Below, in pieces: positions 14,330 through 25,873 of a stretch of 64,000 nucleotides of DNA. Each line of letters begins with the position of its first letter. The first letter of the stretch is position 1. Below the pieces are notes generated by a model. That model was given only the letters and a program-made list of their open reading frames with translations, did no database searches and had not been told where the DNA came from. This DNA is from Acanthacorydalis orientalis (lineage: Eukaryota; Arthropoda; Insecta; Megaloptera; Corydalidae). The stretch covers positions 35,411,439 through 35,475,438 of the forward strand of contig CM068322.1 in NCBI GenBank assembly GCA_034766995.1, read 5' to 3'. The position numbers were made by a program, and so were the translations under genes.

Positions 14330-16671
14330 AAGTTGTATAAAAATAAATTTGCAACAAAAATTTAAGAATTAAAAGCTTGATATGGATATATATATGGAAA
14401 TATTGAGATAATTTTTGAAGATAATTTTTGATATTTCGTGTGGTAGTTTGTTTAGGGAAAACATATTTTCCATATTTTTTTCTTTATCGTTTTTGACAAC
14501 ACTTAATTTAGAAGTTAGGAATTATATTACGAGAACGAATTAAAATCCATTTTTAAGAATGATCTACCAACTCAAACCTCTCTCTACCATTGTTTTATTG
14601 GTTCGAAATTGAAAACAGATTCTGGATAGATCTAGAGTAGATATCTTACAGTGTTACGGATCGGTTTGTTAAAAATATAATTCTTGAAAGTCGTTCGCTT
14701 AAACGATCTTAATTTAACTTAATCAGACATGAATGTACCTGATTTAATCGAACTTGTCCAAATCTGATATATTTTACTAGACTTGGACAAGGTTGACAAA
14801 GATCTAACTAGACAAAACCTGACTAGATAAGACTATACTTGGCTTTGGACATACCTGTCCTTCGACGGACGTGGCGTGATTTACCCAGGCCATTACTTTA
14901 TTTTGTTTAGATCTAGTTTGACTTGGTTCGACATCACTGGATCTGACATGAATAAATTACATCGAGATATACAAAATCTTTTATCGGAAAATTATATTTT
15001 CAAAATCTACATTTTAAGATAATAGCACATTAAAGGAATTTTCCGTCGAAGATAATTATCTGTTGGTTTACTATCGTTTTCCTTTTTAAACAATTCTGAA
15101 TATGGGTTCTTTTATTACAACCTGGAAATATTTCTCTCTTCCTCTTCTGAAGAAATTTCTGTAAGTCTCTTTCGAATATATAAAATTATTGGACGATTTC
15201 ACATCGACATGCATTCATAAAATCCGAATGATTAAATCGGAACAAACCAAATAAACTTTATTTTTTTATCGGGATTGTAAAGATGTTATACAAATACCAT
15301 ACCTGTTCTAATAAAAAAAAAACATTCCTTTGTAGCAATTAACAAAAATATTTTATGTGCGAATATTGAAAACCAGTAATTAAATTACGGTCTGAGATTA
15401 ACGTTTTAGAAGTCAAAGACGGATTCAAAACTCATTTATTATAAGATTTCGAAGTAGTACGACTTTCTTATATAAAAAAAAAATAATACTTCGCACTCGA
15501 ACAAGTGTATTCGAAAATAACACTGATGAAGAGACTGAGTTCTCAGAAACGCACTCAAAAATAATTAATTATTAAAATATAAAAGCTCCGTTATTAATGC
15601 ACCTTCAAACATAAATTGGAATTCATCTCGTCTCGATGAATGCCTTTATATTGACGAGTCTTTATATCTCTTTGTATCTCATCACTTACACACACATAAA
15701 TATATATATATATATATATCACTGCTGAAAAGTATCTGAACTCCTCAATTTATGTTAACTCGTGTTTATTATTTTCAAAGCGTATTTATATTTTATAGAC
15801 TTTATGATTAAGTTTATTAGAAACTTCCGTGTATCGAATAACTTTAGATATTAAATATTTTCTGTATCTTATTTCAGTGTCTTTTATGAAAGCACAAATA
15901 TCTAAAGAAATGATTTTTTTCGATAAAATAAGTTTTCATATTACTGATATCTTTCCTTCTTCAGTGCTTCGAAACGTTTTATGAATCTTTTTTAACTTTC
16001 TCTTAAATATGAAACACACCTTCAGATAAATTTCACAACATTGTATGAGTTCCAATACAGTTCTGGTACTCTGTCTAAATCCATATCCGCGAATGAATTC
16101 TTGTTTCGATTCACAGGACACAAAAACAAATTTCTAGCCGAAAAACGTTCAATGAATTATCATTGATTGGTATTTATGCTCATTTCTCTGAAGATCACTG
16201 CATATCAATTGAAAAAAGTGTTAAAATTAAAAATTATCAATAATTATTGAATGGACATTTTTGGTCAGAAAATGTTATTGTTGTTTATGACGCGAAGAAA
16301 GAATAAATTTGTGATCGTCATCCTCAGAGAGTCAAGAGCAAAAGAATCAAAAGATTTTTCTATATTTTAACATTGGGAGAATGATGGCATCGCTACCGAC
16401 AAGCAACAATCAAAATTAATCAAATCATTGATCGAAGATTCTTAATCAGAAAAGCTGTTAGTGTTCCGTGGGATGAAAATTGAAAAAGTGATTCTAGGAT
16501 TATTGTCAGATCTGTATTTTAACAATCGATGGCAATCGATTACTTAATACCAGTTCTTGTCCACGTGTCTTGAGGATCCGTCCAGCACATGAAGGGTTCA
16601 AACATCCGAACGGACCAGCGTCGATCGTTCGTACTAATTGAAATCGTTATTGAGAGACACAGTGTACATAC
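14330..16671. other. AT-rich non-coding stretch between satellite and lectin exon
   Basis: No exon could be supported on either strand. From 14,720 to 14,950 many short, loosely repeated pieces of the type gacttgactagat occur. A hammerhead-like core lies at 15,523. A short (TA)n tract is near 15,699. A piece near 15,590 (ctccgttattaatgcacctt) recurs in altered form near 17,297, so part of this stretch is dispersed repeat. If the lectin gene continues downstream, this is intron. Confidence 0.6.
15523..15550 (+). ncRNA. Hammerhead-ribozyme-like core (CTGATGA...GAAAC)
   Basis: The stretch reads CTGATGA, then a potential 4-bp GAGA/TCTC stem, then GAAAC, the conserved core order of a hammerhead. 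The base pair expected next to the core is an A.A mismatch, and no convincing stem I or III was traced. Such motifs are known from Penelope-like retroelements and some satellites of animals. It may be a decayed copy or chance. Confidence 0.25.
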
Positions 16672-16838
16672 CTGGCAGTTCGCAGATGAAAGACGCGACT
16701 TCCGGGCCGCCGCAGTGGTGGCTGTGCCATCGGAAGTCCGCTGCCGGGTCCATTGCCGCGCAGAGAGGCGACGACGATTGGCTTATTTGCTCGTCCCAGT
16801 AGCCGTCGTGCGTCAACGGCCTGTACTCGCGACGCTCC
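16672..16838 (-). CDS. Exon of a C-type lectin-like domain protein (C-terminal half of the domain)
   Basis: Read on the minus strand, the exon is preceded by a pyrimidine-rich tract and ...ttcgcag, and followed by a consensus donor, gtatgt. It enters with one base completing the ACG codon opened by the exon at 25,759 and leaves with one spare base, so the phases agree. The peptide has three conserved-type cysteines, in PLCAAM, HHCGG and FICELP, the usual layout of the last part of a C-type lectin-like domain. The WND motif of the calcium site is replaced by RWHSHH, so ordinary calcium-dependent sugar binding is doubtful. The exon is GC-rich in AT-rich surroundings. The family is recognised but not the individual gene. 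The donor demands a further downstream exon, which I could not find before the satellite. Confidence 0.82.
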
Positions 16839-17014
16839 CTGCGAACGGAAAAAAAGAAATAGAAACGCTCACACCACCACGTCTCGAACCACTGTACCGC
16901 CGAGTCAATTGATACGTTTTTTTTTTCTTTTTGTGTGTGCGGTATTTGATATCAAGGCGTGTCGTGTAGGACGAGCGAGGGGATTAATGGAGGTCGTTGA
17001 CGTCTTATACACAC

Positions 17015-17017
<3 letters not shown>

Positions 17018-17073
<56 letters not shown>

Positions 17074-17088
17074 GAGAGAGAGAGAGTA
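17018..17088. repeat. (TA)n followed by (GA)n
   Basis: About 50 bp of TA followed by gacagagagagagagag. It lies just upstream (on the minus strand) of the lectin exon, inside the inferred intron. Confidence 0.95.
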
Positions 17089-17939
17089 TATTGAAAAAGA
17101 ATACTTTTATTTTGACCGTTTGACCTCAAGTAGACGATACGGGAACAAAAACATGTTGAAATAGGTAGACGATTAAAGTTTCAAAGATAAAATCATTAAT
17201 TTTTTTTCAAATAATGAACTACTGTCTGTTTTCAAGATTTTACTTACTCGTGAATCAATGTTATTATGTTCAAAATATCGCTGTATTTTGAAAAACTCTG
17301 TTATTCAATGCACCTTGAAACATATTAAAATTTTTGATACGTTCAGAAGGTATTTGATTTTGCATACAGATGAGTTTTTAAATTTCGATACACTGTAAAG
17401 AATTGAACCATTACGTGACTGTATTACGTCTGTATTGTTATTAGAAATATGAAGAGTGAATGACTGAATCGGTGCCTTGAGTACCGCTGCTGTGTACGTG
17501 TGTGTGTATGTTGTTCACTGATAATGGATTTACACTTATGGTTGTTCACAGGACACTTATAAGATCGAATGAATTGTATGATTACTGAGTGAATTTCAAC
17601 ACTTTTTGTTACACTATATATCTATATATATATCCGGCTTAAACGACCAAAATATGGTCGACTTAGTCCAATAGTTTTCTACAGCTTGCCGTAGATATAC
17701 TGCACACACTTATTATTTTAATGATAAATGTTTTTGTCTGTTTGAATGAATAGCGAAGTTCTCTCCACACATATGAATAACATAAATTATATTCTATCAG
17801 TTATTTTTATATTTAAAGTCACAAAAAAGCGTACAACACATAGTTTAATACATTTTCATTGTGTAAACACTTCGACTCAAGTATTTATTATTAAAACATT
17901 AATAAGTCGTCGTCATAGAAGCGGTTGCTATCCAACAGT

Positions 17940-18050
17940 TACACATACATGTACATATACTAATTATGATATAATATATACATATACACACATACACACA
18001 TATATATATATATATGTATGTATATATATATATATATATATATATTCACT
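17940..18050. repeat. Mixed (CA)n/(TA)n microsatellite
   Basis: Alternating acacat, TATG and TA runs. A similar mixed tract follows at 18,480-18,540. No gene is seen between them. Confidence 0.9.
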
Positions 18051-18496
18051 TTATATTCATATTTTCGCATAATGATTTAAGAAGTTTCACTTAAAAAAAA
18101 CATCGAATAATAATTACACATCTCTGCCAATCAATATATCAGCGAATGAAGAGAGAACTATGATAGTCGTGTGAAAGCTTTCTCGAAATTCCATCGAAGC
18201 TCACCAGAAACCACACACACACACAAATACACACATTTTATGTCCTCGTCTCGACGCACGTGCTCCACATTTTTCCATTCGACAACGTAACATCGTCAAG
18301 TCTCGTATTACACCTTGTTCTGATCAAGCTTCGACGTCGATCGCGTGTTCAATATTACCTGTCAATTTTAATTTACATCGGAACGCTGACTGAAACAAAA
18401 GTTTCGAGCGTCGATGAGAGTCGACGAACCGAACTTTGAATAAATATCCGAAGAGCTTAAAACGCAGCGCTTATGTTTTAATACACACATACACAC

Positions 18497-18532
<36 letters not shown>

Positions 18533-19773
18533 GTGTGTGTGAAATAATAGTTTTCCTGTTATTACCATGTTTTGATACAAGACAGCAGAACACTTTTGTA
18601 AATGATTTATCGCCGTCTGACGTAGATATATTTGTACAGTGTTTTCGTCAGAGACAAACATCTCACGGCCATTAAAGACATCTTCGGTGTAATATGAAGT
18701 CGTTTCGAACGGCACTGGTGTATGTAAAAGTGTCAGAGTTCGCTCTACAGATCATGTGTGGAAAAGTTTCTCGAGTTTCGAACAACGTCGTCTTCACGCC
18801 TCGATCGATTCGTTCGAGCGCCCCAATGAGACTTTCTGCTGAAATTGTTTGATTCCTTTTCAACGACGAGTTATTTATCGGGTTAGTTAGTCGCTTATTT
18901 GGGGTTTCGCGACTACGGCAATTTCTTATCGATTTCACAGACTGTAATCAGACCTGTATCTTTTTCAAAATGTCTTTTAGGATTGATCTTTGATGTCTGC
19001 GATCAGATATTTGTCTCGATGAGAAAAGTTTAATGGTTCTAGATGTGTGTGTGCGTTTTTTTTCAAAACTCAACGAATGTCAAAGACCGAGCGCCTAATC
19101 AGACGGTGCTGAGAATCCGTCGATTGTATTCACATGAAACGTTGTCGGCGATGATTGATCGCAATCGTACTCGAACCGACGAACAACCTCGCCTCAAACA
19201 CACTCCTCGAGCTATCTTTCGCGCGAGGAAACCTCGATCGACTCCATTTCATAAGGACGCTAAATCTCTACGCACGTCGACGCAGATAATTTCTCTGCTC
19301 GATTTATACCGACGACGAAAGAGAGAGAGAGAGAGAGAGAGAGCGAGACGATGTAATCCGTCGTAGAAAATACCCTTGAACTTCGAACACGCAATAACAC
19401 GAACCGCCGATCTGCCCCATTAATAATTACTTACTCCATCGGTACATAATTATGATCTCTTTTGTCTCGTACAGAGCACCGCCCGTGGTGTAAAACACTG
19501 TTTATTTGCGAACTGTGTGTGTGTGTGTGTGTGGCGCTTATTGTTTGGTGCGGTTGAGCGTCGGCCTACGAACGTGCTATATCAAAGTCGGATCCCGGAA
19601 GTTAATAAATTAATGAGAAAGGATCGTCGGCAGAGCAATAAATTGGAACGGATCGTTTAAATGAAAAGTCGTTCGATCAATGACCGTTATCTTTTTGATG
19701 TTTTTTTTTATGGATTGATTTCTCTGATCGGCCACAGACACATACAAATATATATGTTTGTGTGTTCATGTCA

Positions 19774-19822
19774 TCAGCAGCAGCAGCCTCTGTTAATCCA
19801 CTGTTGGATAAAGGCCTCTTAA
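19774..19822. repeat. Short dispersed-repeat fragment (cagcctctgttaatccactg type)
   Basis: The segment containing ttaatccactgttggataaa followed by ggcctc resembles a conserved stretch found in insect retroelement-derived repeats (from memory of the family; not checked). It lies between microsatellites and is too short to classify. A (TA)n/(GA)n tract follows at 19,838-19,926. Confidence 0.4.
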
Positions 19823-19883
19823 TTTTCATTTTGTGTTTATATATATATATATAGAGAGAGAGAGACAGAGAAAGAAAGAGAGC

Positions 19884-19928
<45 letters not shown>

Positions 19929-20383
19929 GAGGCTCAACGGATCTTGTAGAGTCAAATATCTTTGTTAACGAAAACTTAAACAAAACAGACAGAGTGAAAC
20001 TGTAAAAATCAAGAAGATATTTGAATAAATTCGGACATAAAAGGAAATTATTCAACTTTCACAGATGAATTCTTCATTAATATATAAATATACACTGTTG
20101 TAAATTTATTATAACTTTGTCTTTCTCTCTCCAAGAAAATCGATATGAGAACCGACTCTTCCTGACAGTTGACAACTATAGTTTGGTACTGAGACTAAAT
20201 TCATGTTCAAAGTTCAATTAACACTCGAAATGGTCGATATTTTTCTTCATCGAACGTCGAGTATCTGATTATTGTCTGTTTTGTAACGGTGGCGCTTATT
20301 TAAATAGATGTTTAATTATCTTCAGTAAGCGGCAGATAGAGAGATTCATTTTATAGTTAGATCCGAAGTCAGTTACTTTAATT

Positions 20384-20700
20384 AGATTTTTCAGCCGAAT
20401 GAACCGTCTTTGTCTTCTTCGGAGCCGGTTCACCGCACTCAGTCCACTGGTTTGATTGGGTTTTCGATTCTGAACTGTAATAGCGAATCCAAGTTTCATC
20501 CGTGATCACAAAACGCCGCATGAAATCCATTGGGTTCTTCTTAAATAGTTCGAAGAAGCCGGATGATGTTTTAGTATGAACTTGTTTTTGCCAAGGCGCA
20601 GAAAATTTTTTTTTTAAACATTTTTTAGATAAAGATTGTTCTGTACCTCGCCGCACTAACGACGACGGCGGCGTTGTCATCGAAATGCGCATAAGCGACA
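20384..20700 (-). pseudogene. Mariner transposase fragment (around the first catalytic Asp)
   Basis: The reading frame contains FELFKKNPMDFMRRF, then ITDETWIRYY, then SKTQSNQW and APKKTKTV. This is the mariner signature around the first catalytic aspartate (DETW). The frame is lost after SAEKSN, so the region with the second and third aspartates is missing, and no inverted terminal repeats were found. The sequence before the recognised part is only loosely mariner-like. A cut-and-paste transposase would act in the nucleus on TA targets; this copy cannot encode one. Confidence 0.85.
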
Positions 20701-21425
20701 CACCGTAATCAATCCATCAATAAATTACTGAACATTCTTGATCGAAACATTTTGTGTGGTCCGTGGAATGAACGGAGAATCCGTTCGTGAAATAATAAAA
20801 TCATCCCTCGTTCATCTCCTCAAACATCTTTCGATACACGTCACAGTCTCGAGAAACACGGTCGTCAATTAGACACCGGTCCGTCGAAAAGTCCTATCAC
20901 GACATTTACTCGCACGCATCGAATAAAAACAGTGAGACGAACAGAGTCAGACAGATCGATCGCCGTCCCATTTCTAATAAGTCCAATTTACTATCCGTAC
21001 AACAAGTCATCTGTGCAGAGCACGCTCGTTCGTTCGTTCGTTCGTTTATGTAACCGAACTCGATCGATAAAACAGAACAGTGTAGCACTGAAATATGTAC
21101 GAGCGCCAGGTTCGACGTCGAACTCGCAATAAACAGTGCTCTGAACACGAGATGGAAAACAGTTAAAAGTTCGACGCGTCTCTGTCAACAATAAAACATA
21201 TACAGTCGAGCGAATATTCCAGACAGTGTGGTCGCTCCCGGACATAAAAAACGGAGACCGGCCGACCGCCGAAAATGATAAAACCGGCTCCTTCGTCGTC
21301 GTCGTCGTCCGACCGGGCTAATTTCGACGAACAGAAAAACAGAATCGTAACAATAAAACGATGAAGTGTGTGACGGACGGACGTGTGTTTTCATTCGCGC
21401 ACACATTGGCGGCACATACAGGGCT

Positions 21426-22052
21426 CAGTGGGGTGTTCGACGTGTTCTGTCGTCCTCTAACATAAATCAACAGAATGCAGGCGGTATAAGCGGTATCGGC
21501 CAGTTTAAACTTTATTTGATTCTATATCTGAGTTAGTTTTCTTTTTTTTAAAAAAAAACAGCGTTCAATGTTTATAACTAATGAAGAAATCGACGAATTT
21601 GTCTCGAAATAAATTCCAAAAATCAATCCATCCGACCACACAGCACCAACCAAATCATAGAAAACGAAATTTAACGAACAATCGTCTAAGGGTTTGTCAA
21701 GAATATCATTGGATTCTATAAAATGCCAAGTTTAGAGACTTATATAGGGATATGTGAAGTGCTGGAGATGTTCTGCCCTCCTCTTATACAAATGAACAGA
21801 ATATAGAAGGTACAAGCGGTATCAGTCTGTTTAAACATTAATTGTTTTTATGCCCGAGATAGATTTTTCTCTTTTAAAAATACAGCATTACATGTTTGTA
21901 CCTAATGAACAAATCAACGAATTTATCTCGAAATAAGTTCAAAAAACCTACCTACCCGATCTCACAGGTCAAAAACGAACATAGAAAACAAAGATTTGAT
22001 ACAATGATCTCTGGATTGTAAGGAATATGTTTGGACTCGATAAAACTTTAGA
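21426..22052. repeat. Twofold direct tandem duplication, period about 325 bp
   Basis: Markers recur about 325 bp apart: ttctgtcgtcctcta (21,445) and ttctgccctcctctta (21,771); acgaatttgtctcgaaataa and the near-identical acgaatttatctcgaaataa; and aagcggtatc with tttaaac in both. By eye the copies look roughly three-quarters identical, so the duplication is old. No coding content. Confidence 0.8.
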
Positions 22053-22100
22053 CTAAATTTAACAACTGAGAATTATCTGGAAGTCATCTTGTCACTCTCA

Positions 22101-22361
22101 CAGGCCCGTAGTGAGGAGTATGTCAGGGGAGGTATTACCGCCCCTAGTTACTCTGTTTGCCTGTCTAATAAAATTTGTGATTTTGGGAGATTTGAAAATC
22201 ATCCAGAATGATTGGGAGGATCTTCCTAATGGGTTTACCTTGATGATTCTGTTTCTATGAGCATATTTCCATCGTAACTCCTAATAATTTTAACATTAAA
22301 AAAAGTACCCCCTCAAAAATTTTGTTTTCCCCTCTAATATGACGATCTGGCTACGGGACTG
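22101..22361. mobile_element. hAT-type MITE with 8-bp target duplication
   Basis: The left end is caggcccgtag and the right end is ctacgggactg, an inverted terminal repeat starting CAG and ending CTG. It is flanked by cactctca on the left and cactctta on the right, an 8-bp target duplication with one mismatch. CAG termini and an 8-bp duplication are the hallmark of the hAT superfamily. At 261 bp, with no transposase frame, it is a non-autonomous element that would depend on a transposase supplied elsewhere. Confidence 0.8.
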
Positions 22362-24725
22362 CACTCTTATGAGGATAAAATTGTCGTCGAAATCTAAATA
22401 AGAGTATCACAACAATCAATAATCAATTACTGACAATTTTTGGTCAGAAATGTAATTTATGGCTTGAACGGCGAGATAAAATTCCGTTCATAAAACTGAA
22501 ATTCGTAGATTGTGAAAGAAAATACTTATTAAAAATGTACGAAGAATGAAAATCGGACGACAAAAAACTTTCCTAGCGCCACTGATAGATAGATAGATAG
22601 AAAACAGACACTCGCGGCAGAGAAGAGAAACGAAAAAAGCGTACAACGGACCGACAACAAAGGCTTTTAACAATGCGCGAATCTCCGTCGCGAATGTAAA
22701 CAATATTTCATCCTTTTATGTCCACCGTTCGTATATCGCGAGCGTTTCTTGTAAATTGTCAACGAACCGTCACGGAACGCGTGTGTGCGTTTTTTGCCGG
22801 TGCCGACCGACCCCATCACGTGCCGGTGACATTTCTATACAATAGAGAAAACCGACATATTTAAGTCTTACTATGGCGCCGGATGATCCGTCCGTGCGTG
22901 ACACGTCATACCGTTCTGTGTGGTCCGCATCCCGCTCGTCGGATGTTATTGAAACGTTTTTGAAATCGAGAGAATGTGCCCGCTTTCGTTCTACAAAATG
23001 GTCGTATTTATTGGAATCGACGGCCTTTCGTTAATCAATCTCTTTATCTTAATACGACGTTACAGCGATTCCTCGCCGTGCACATGACCTCGCATTCGTT
23101 TTTTTAATAGCGTTGACAAGATAGAGCTTCGAAAACGATGAAGCGGTGGAACACTTACACATTCAAGAAAATAAAAATATTCATCCTAACAATTACGGTT
23201 CGTCGCGAAACTCCAACTAGTTTATAATATGTCGCTGACCGAAAAAGGTTTGATAACACTGGCCTAGATGATCGACTCACATTCATAAATCGCCCGACCT
23301 CACAACACACAAACCATAAACATTTTTTCCTGATCAAAAATATCAAATGAATTATCAACGACCATTCCCGATTGTTGCTCGTGTACGTTTCGAACGCGAT
23401 GCCGTCATCCTCAGAGCATCAAATCTGCGTACAAATCTCGGGATGCGGATTTTTCTATATCTTATAAACTGTGGTAGATAGAAACGAAACAAATTACTAA
23501 AAGTTGTTCTAAAGATCTACAAGGATGGTTGAAATATGTCGCTTAAAATACATTGAATTCGGATTTATATTTAGACATTTCTTTTTATAAATTCTGGCCG
23601 GATCATCGATTCTCTTTTCAATTCTCTTCTTCTTTCCTCTGATTCTCACTTCCAGTCACGTCTCTAACAATTCCATGTTCGTTTCTTACCTCATTCAACG
23701 GTTCTCTGAGTTGTGATTTCCTTTCTGATCGAATCGGTTCGTCTTTTAGACCGCTCATGCGATTCTAAATCGACGAATCTCGTCCGATGTTCTCCATTTT
23801 CGAATAGTACTCACTTCTCGATTTCACAGAATCGAAACTGGTGCCTAAAAGCTATCCGATAACGGACGGTGTTCGTTCGTTCAACAGAGACACAGGAACG
23901 CCGTCCAGCAGAGCCGAGTCTCGTATCTCAGCATCGGTTTCGATTCAAACGGACTCCTCCGTCGTCGCGTCTCTCGCCCGAGCCCGGTTCGGTATTCACA
24001 GACGCACCCGTCAGTGTTATCGGCGCGTCCCTTACACACTCGAGCGTAGATAGAGATCCGCCCTTGATCCCGGAACGGGTGGACCGTGTCCGTGAATGCA
24101 TATTACGATGAATGCCCTGTTCGTCCACAAACACACGGCCCGCCGGATCAATCACGATCCCCTAACTCTTTGATGTCGCGCGGCGCTCCGGTACGCCCGC
24201 GTCCGCTTTCATCCGAAACGTTCGGGTTCGATCCGACGCGCTGTCGCTTCATCGCGCGCGCGCGCGCAGCGGTCGTAAAAAAAGCGTCGAAGGATACCGA
24301 AACAAACAGCTTGCTCATTAAGAGCAGCTTTCGAGGATAATAAAAACGTAATAAAACGTTGTGTACAGCATGACGTGCGCATTGTGTGCGGGCTTTATGC
24401 GAACATGTATGAGCTTGTACGCACAGTGGCGCGCCGACGACGCCGCCGTCGCCGACGATGGGTTTCTTTACTGGTTTCTTGTCGGTGGACGGGACAGCGG
24501 TCCGCTAGGTCGGTTTTATGTACGGACAGGACGAGCAGTCTTACTCTTTTATAAAACGGAACGAGCTCGCGTGTCCGCCCGTTGTAATAAAGAAACACGG
24601 GATTGTATTAAACAGGTTTATGCAACGAGCCGAGGCATTTGTTTGAATTGTTTTGTAAAAATTAAATCGTTCGGTCGTTCAAAAAGGAAATGAAAGGACA
24701 AATGATTTAGTTTTTTTTTTTTTGT

Positions 24726-25700
24726 AGAAATGAGGGAAATATGAAAGACAGTTGGAATGAAAATTGATGAAGATGTGTTTCATAAACGAATTTTCAATCT
24801 TCCTAATCCAGATCTACAGTTTTTTTTCAATACATAAAAATTCAATAATTGATTATCAATAATTCTAGCTATTATTAAAATCATTTTATGGCTCTTTGTA
24901 TAGAATAAAGGGTTGAATTTTAACTAGAGGTGTATGAACTTTACACAGATAAAAAAAATTGTTAAATATTTTTCTTTTTTTAATTCTTGGAACGACTATA
25001 AGACGACTGCTATAACGATTAAATATGAAAGAGTGTTTGAATGAAAATAGATGAGGATGAGTTACTCTTTTATAAAAGATCTTTGTATAAATTTTAGGTG
25101 AAACTTTGAACGAATTTGAAGACTAATAAATAATCTTGTAATATTTTTATGAAAACTTTTAAAATTATCACCCACAAATGGTTAAAAGAAAAAACATATT
25201 CTCAAGTCTTCCATTCATTTTATACACCACAATGACTTACGACATATTTGTTTAAGAGTAAAAGATCTAATTTTTATAAAAAGATTCAAAATGTTTTCAT
25301 GTTTTCCGTACATTTTTTATGGAAATTGAATCATCTATTTATTAAAAAAAATATACATTTTTTTGGAATGGCCAAACGATTTAATTTTTATACAAAATGA
25401 GGGAAATAAAAAAAGATAATCTGAGTGAAAATAAATAAGGACAAGTTCTATAAATGAATGTTAACGTTTGGTAAACCGCACACAATAACTTTTCAGTCTA
25501 ACAGTCTGATTATTATTAAAATCATTTTTGTATAAAATTCAAGTCTAATATTGAACGGATTTGAAGATTGATAAACAGTATATTAAAATTTTTCTTGTAA
25601 CGAGAATATTTTTCTCACAATACTAAAAATTATCATCCACACACGGTTAAAAGAGAAACATGTCCACAAGACCTTCCATTCTAAATCTTTTCATAAAAAC
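24726..25700. repeat. Degenerate direct repeats in AT-rich DNA
   Basis: Similar phrases recur loosely two or three times: aatgagggaaat at 24,730 and 25,397; gaacgaatttgaagactaat at 25,116 against gaacggatttgaagattgat at 25,554; and accttccatt-type ends at 25,207 and 25,670. Spacing is about 400-440 bp. This is probably an old duplicated non-coding element just downstream (on the minus strand) of the lectin exon at 25,759. Confidence 0.55.
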
Positions 25701-25758
25701 TTCGTGTGTTCGTTTAACAAGTAATCATGTTTGTAATCGAAGATTAGAGTAAACTTAC

Positions 25759-25873
25759 GTCCATGTGAAAAGTCCATCGGGTTGACTTCTTATTAATCCA
25801 ATCCATACATTGTTGACGATGTCCAGTTCTTTCAGGTAGGCTCGCGTGGCGTCATACTGACCAGTTGTATCAA
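25759..25873 (-). CDS. Exon of a C-type lectin-like domain protein (middle of the domain)
   Basis: On the minus strand the exon is preceded by ttttattacag and followed by gtaagt, both strong splice signals. After two bases that finish an upstream codon, 37 codons are open and end in AC, to be completed by the exon at 16,838. The peptide includes ATRAYLKELD, NNVWIGLIR and GLFTW. WIGL followed by F-x-W is the core signature of C-type lectin-like domains. The QPD triplet here lies before the F-x-W element rather than in the usual calcium loop, so it should not be read as a galactose-binding motif. The upstream exon, with the N-terminal cysteines, was not found between here and the right edge. 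Confidence 0.85.

Larger units (their letters stand above)
16839..25758 (-). other. Inferred 8.9-kb intron between the two lectin exons
   Basis: The acceptor and donor of the flanking exons bracket this span in the same phase. It contains no other supported exon. It holds microsatellites, a mariner relic near 20.5 kb, a hAT-type MITE at 22.1 kb, a twofold 325-bp duplication at 21.4-22.1 kb and degenerate repeats at 24.7-25.7 kb. CpG-rich patches at 20.8-21.4 and 23.8-24.7 kb have overlapping open frames on both strands but no recognisable protein. Confidence 0.6.

Noticed and set aside
15936..16121. Minus-strand frame with gtgtgt near its end as the next lectin exon
   Set aside because: No C-type lectin or common partner-domain pattern, and no convincing acceptor in the required phase.
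23841..24340. CpG-rich overlapping frames on both strands as an exon
   Set aside because: Several frames are open at once and none shows a domain or splice context.
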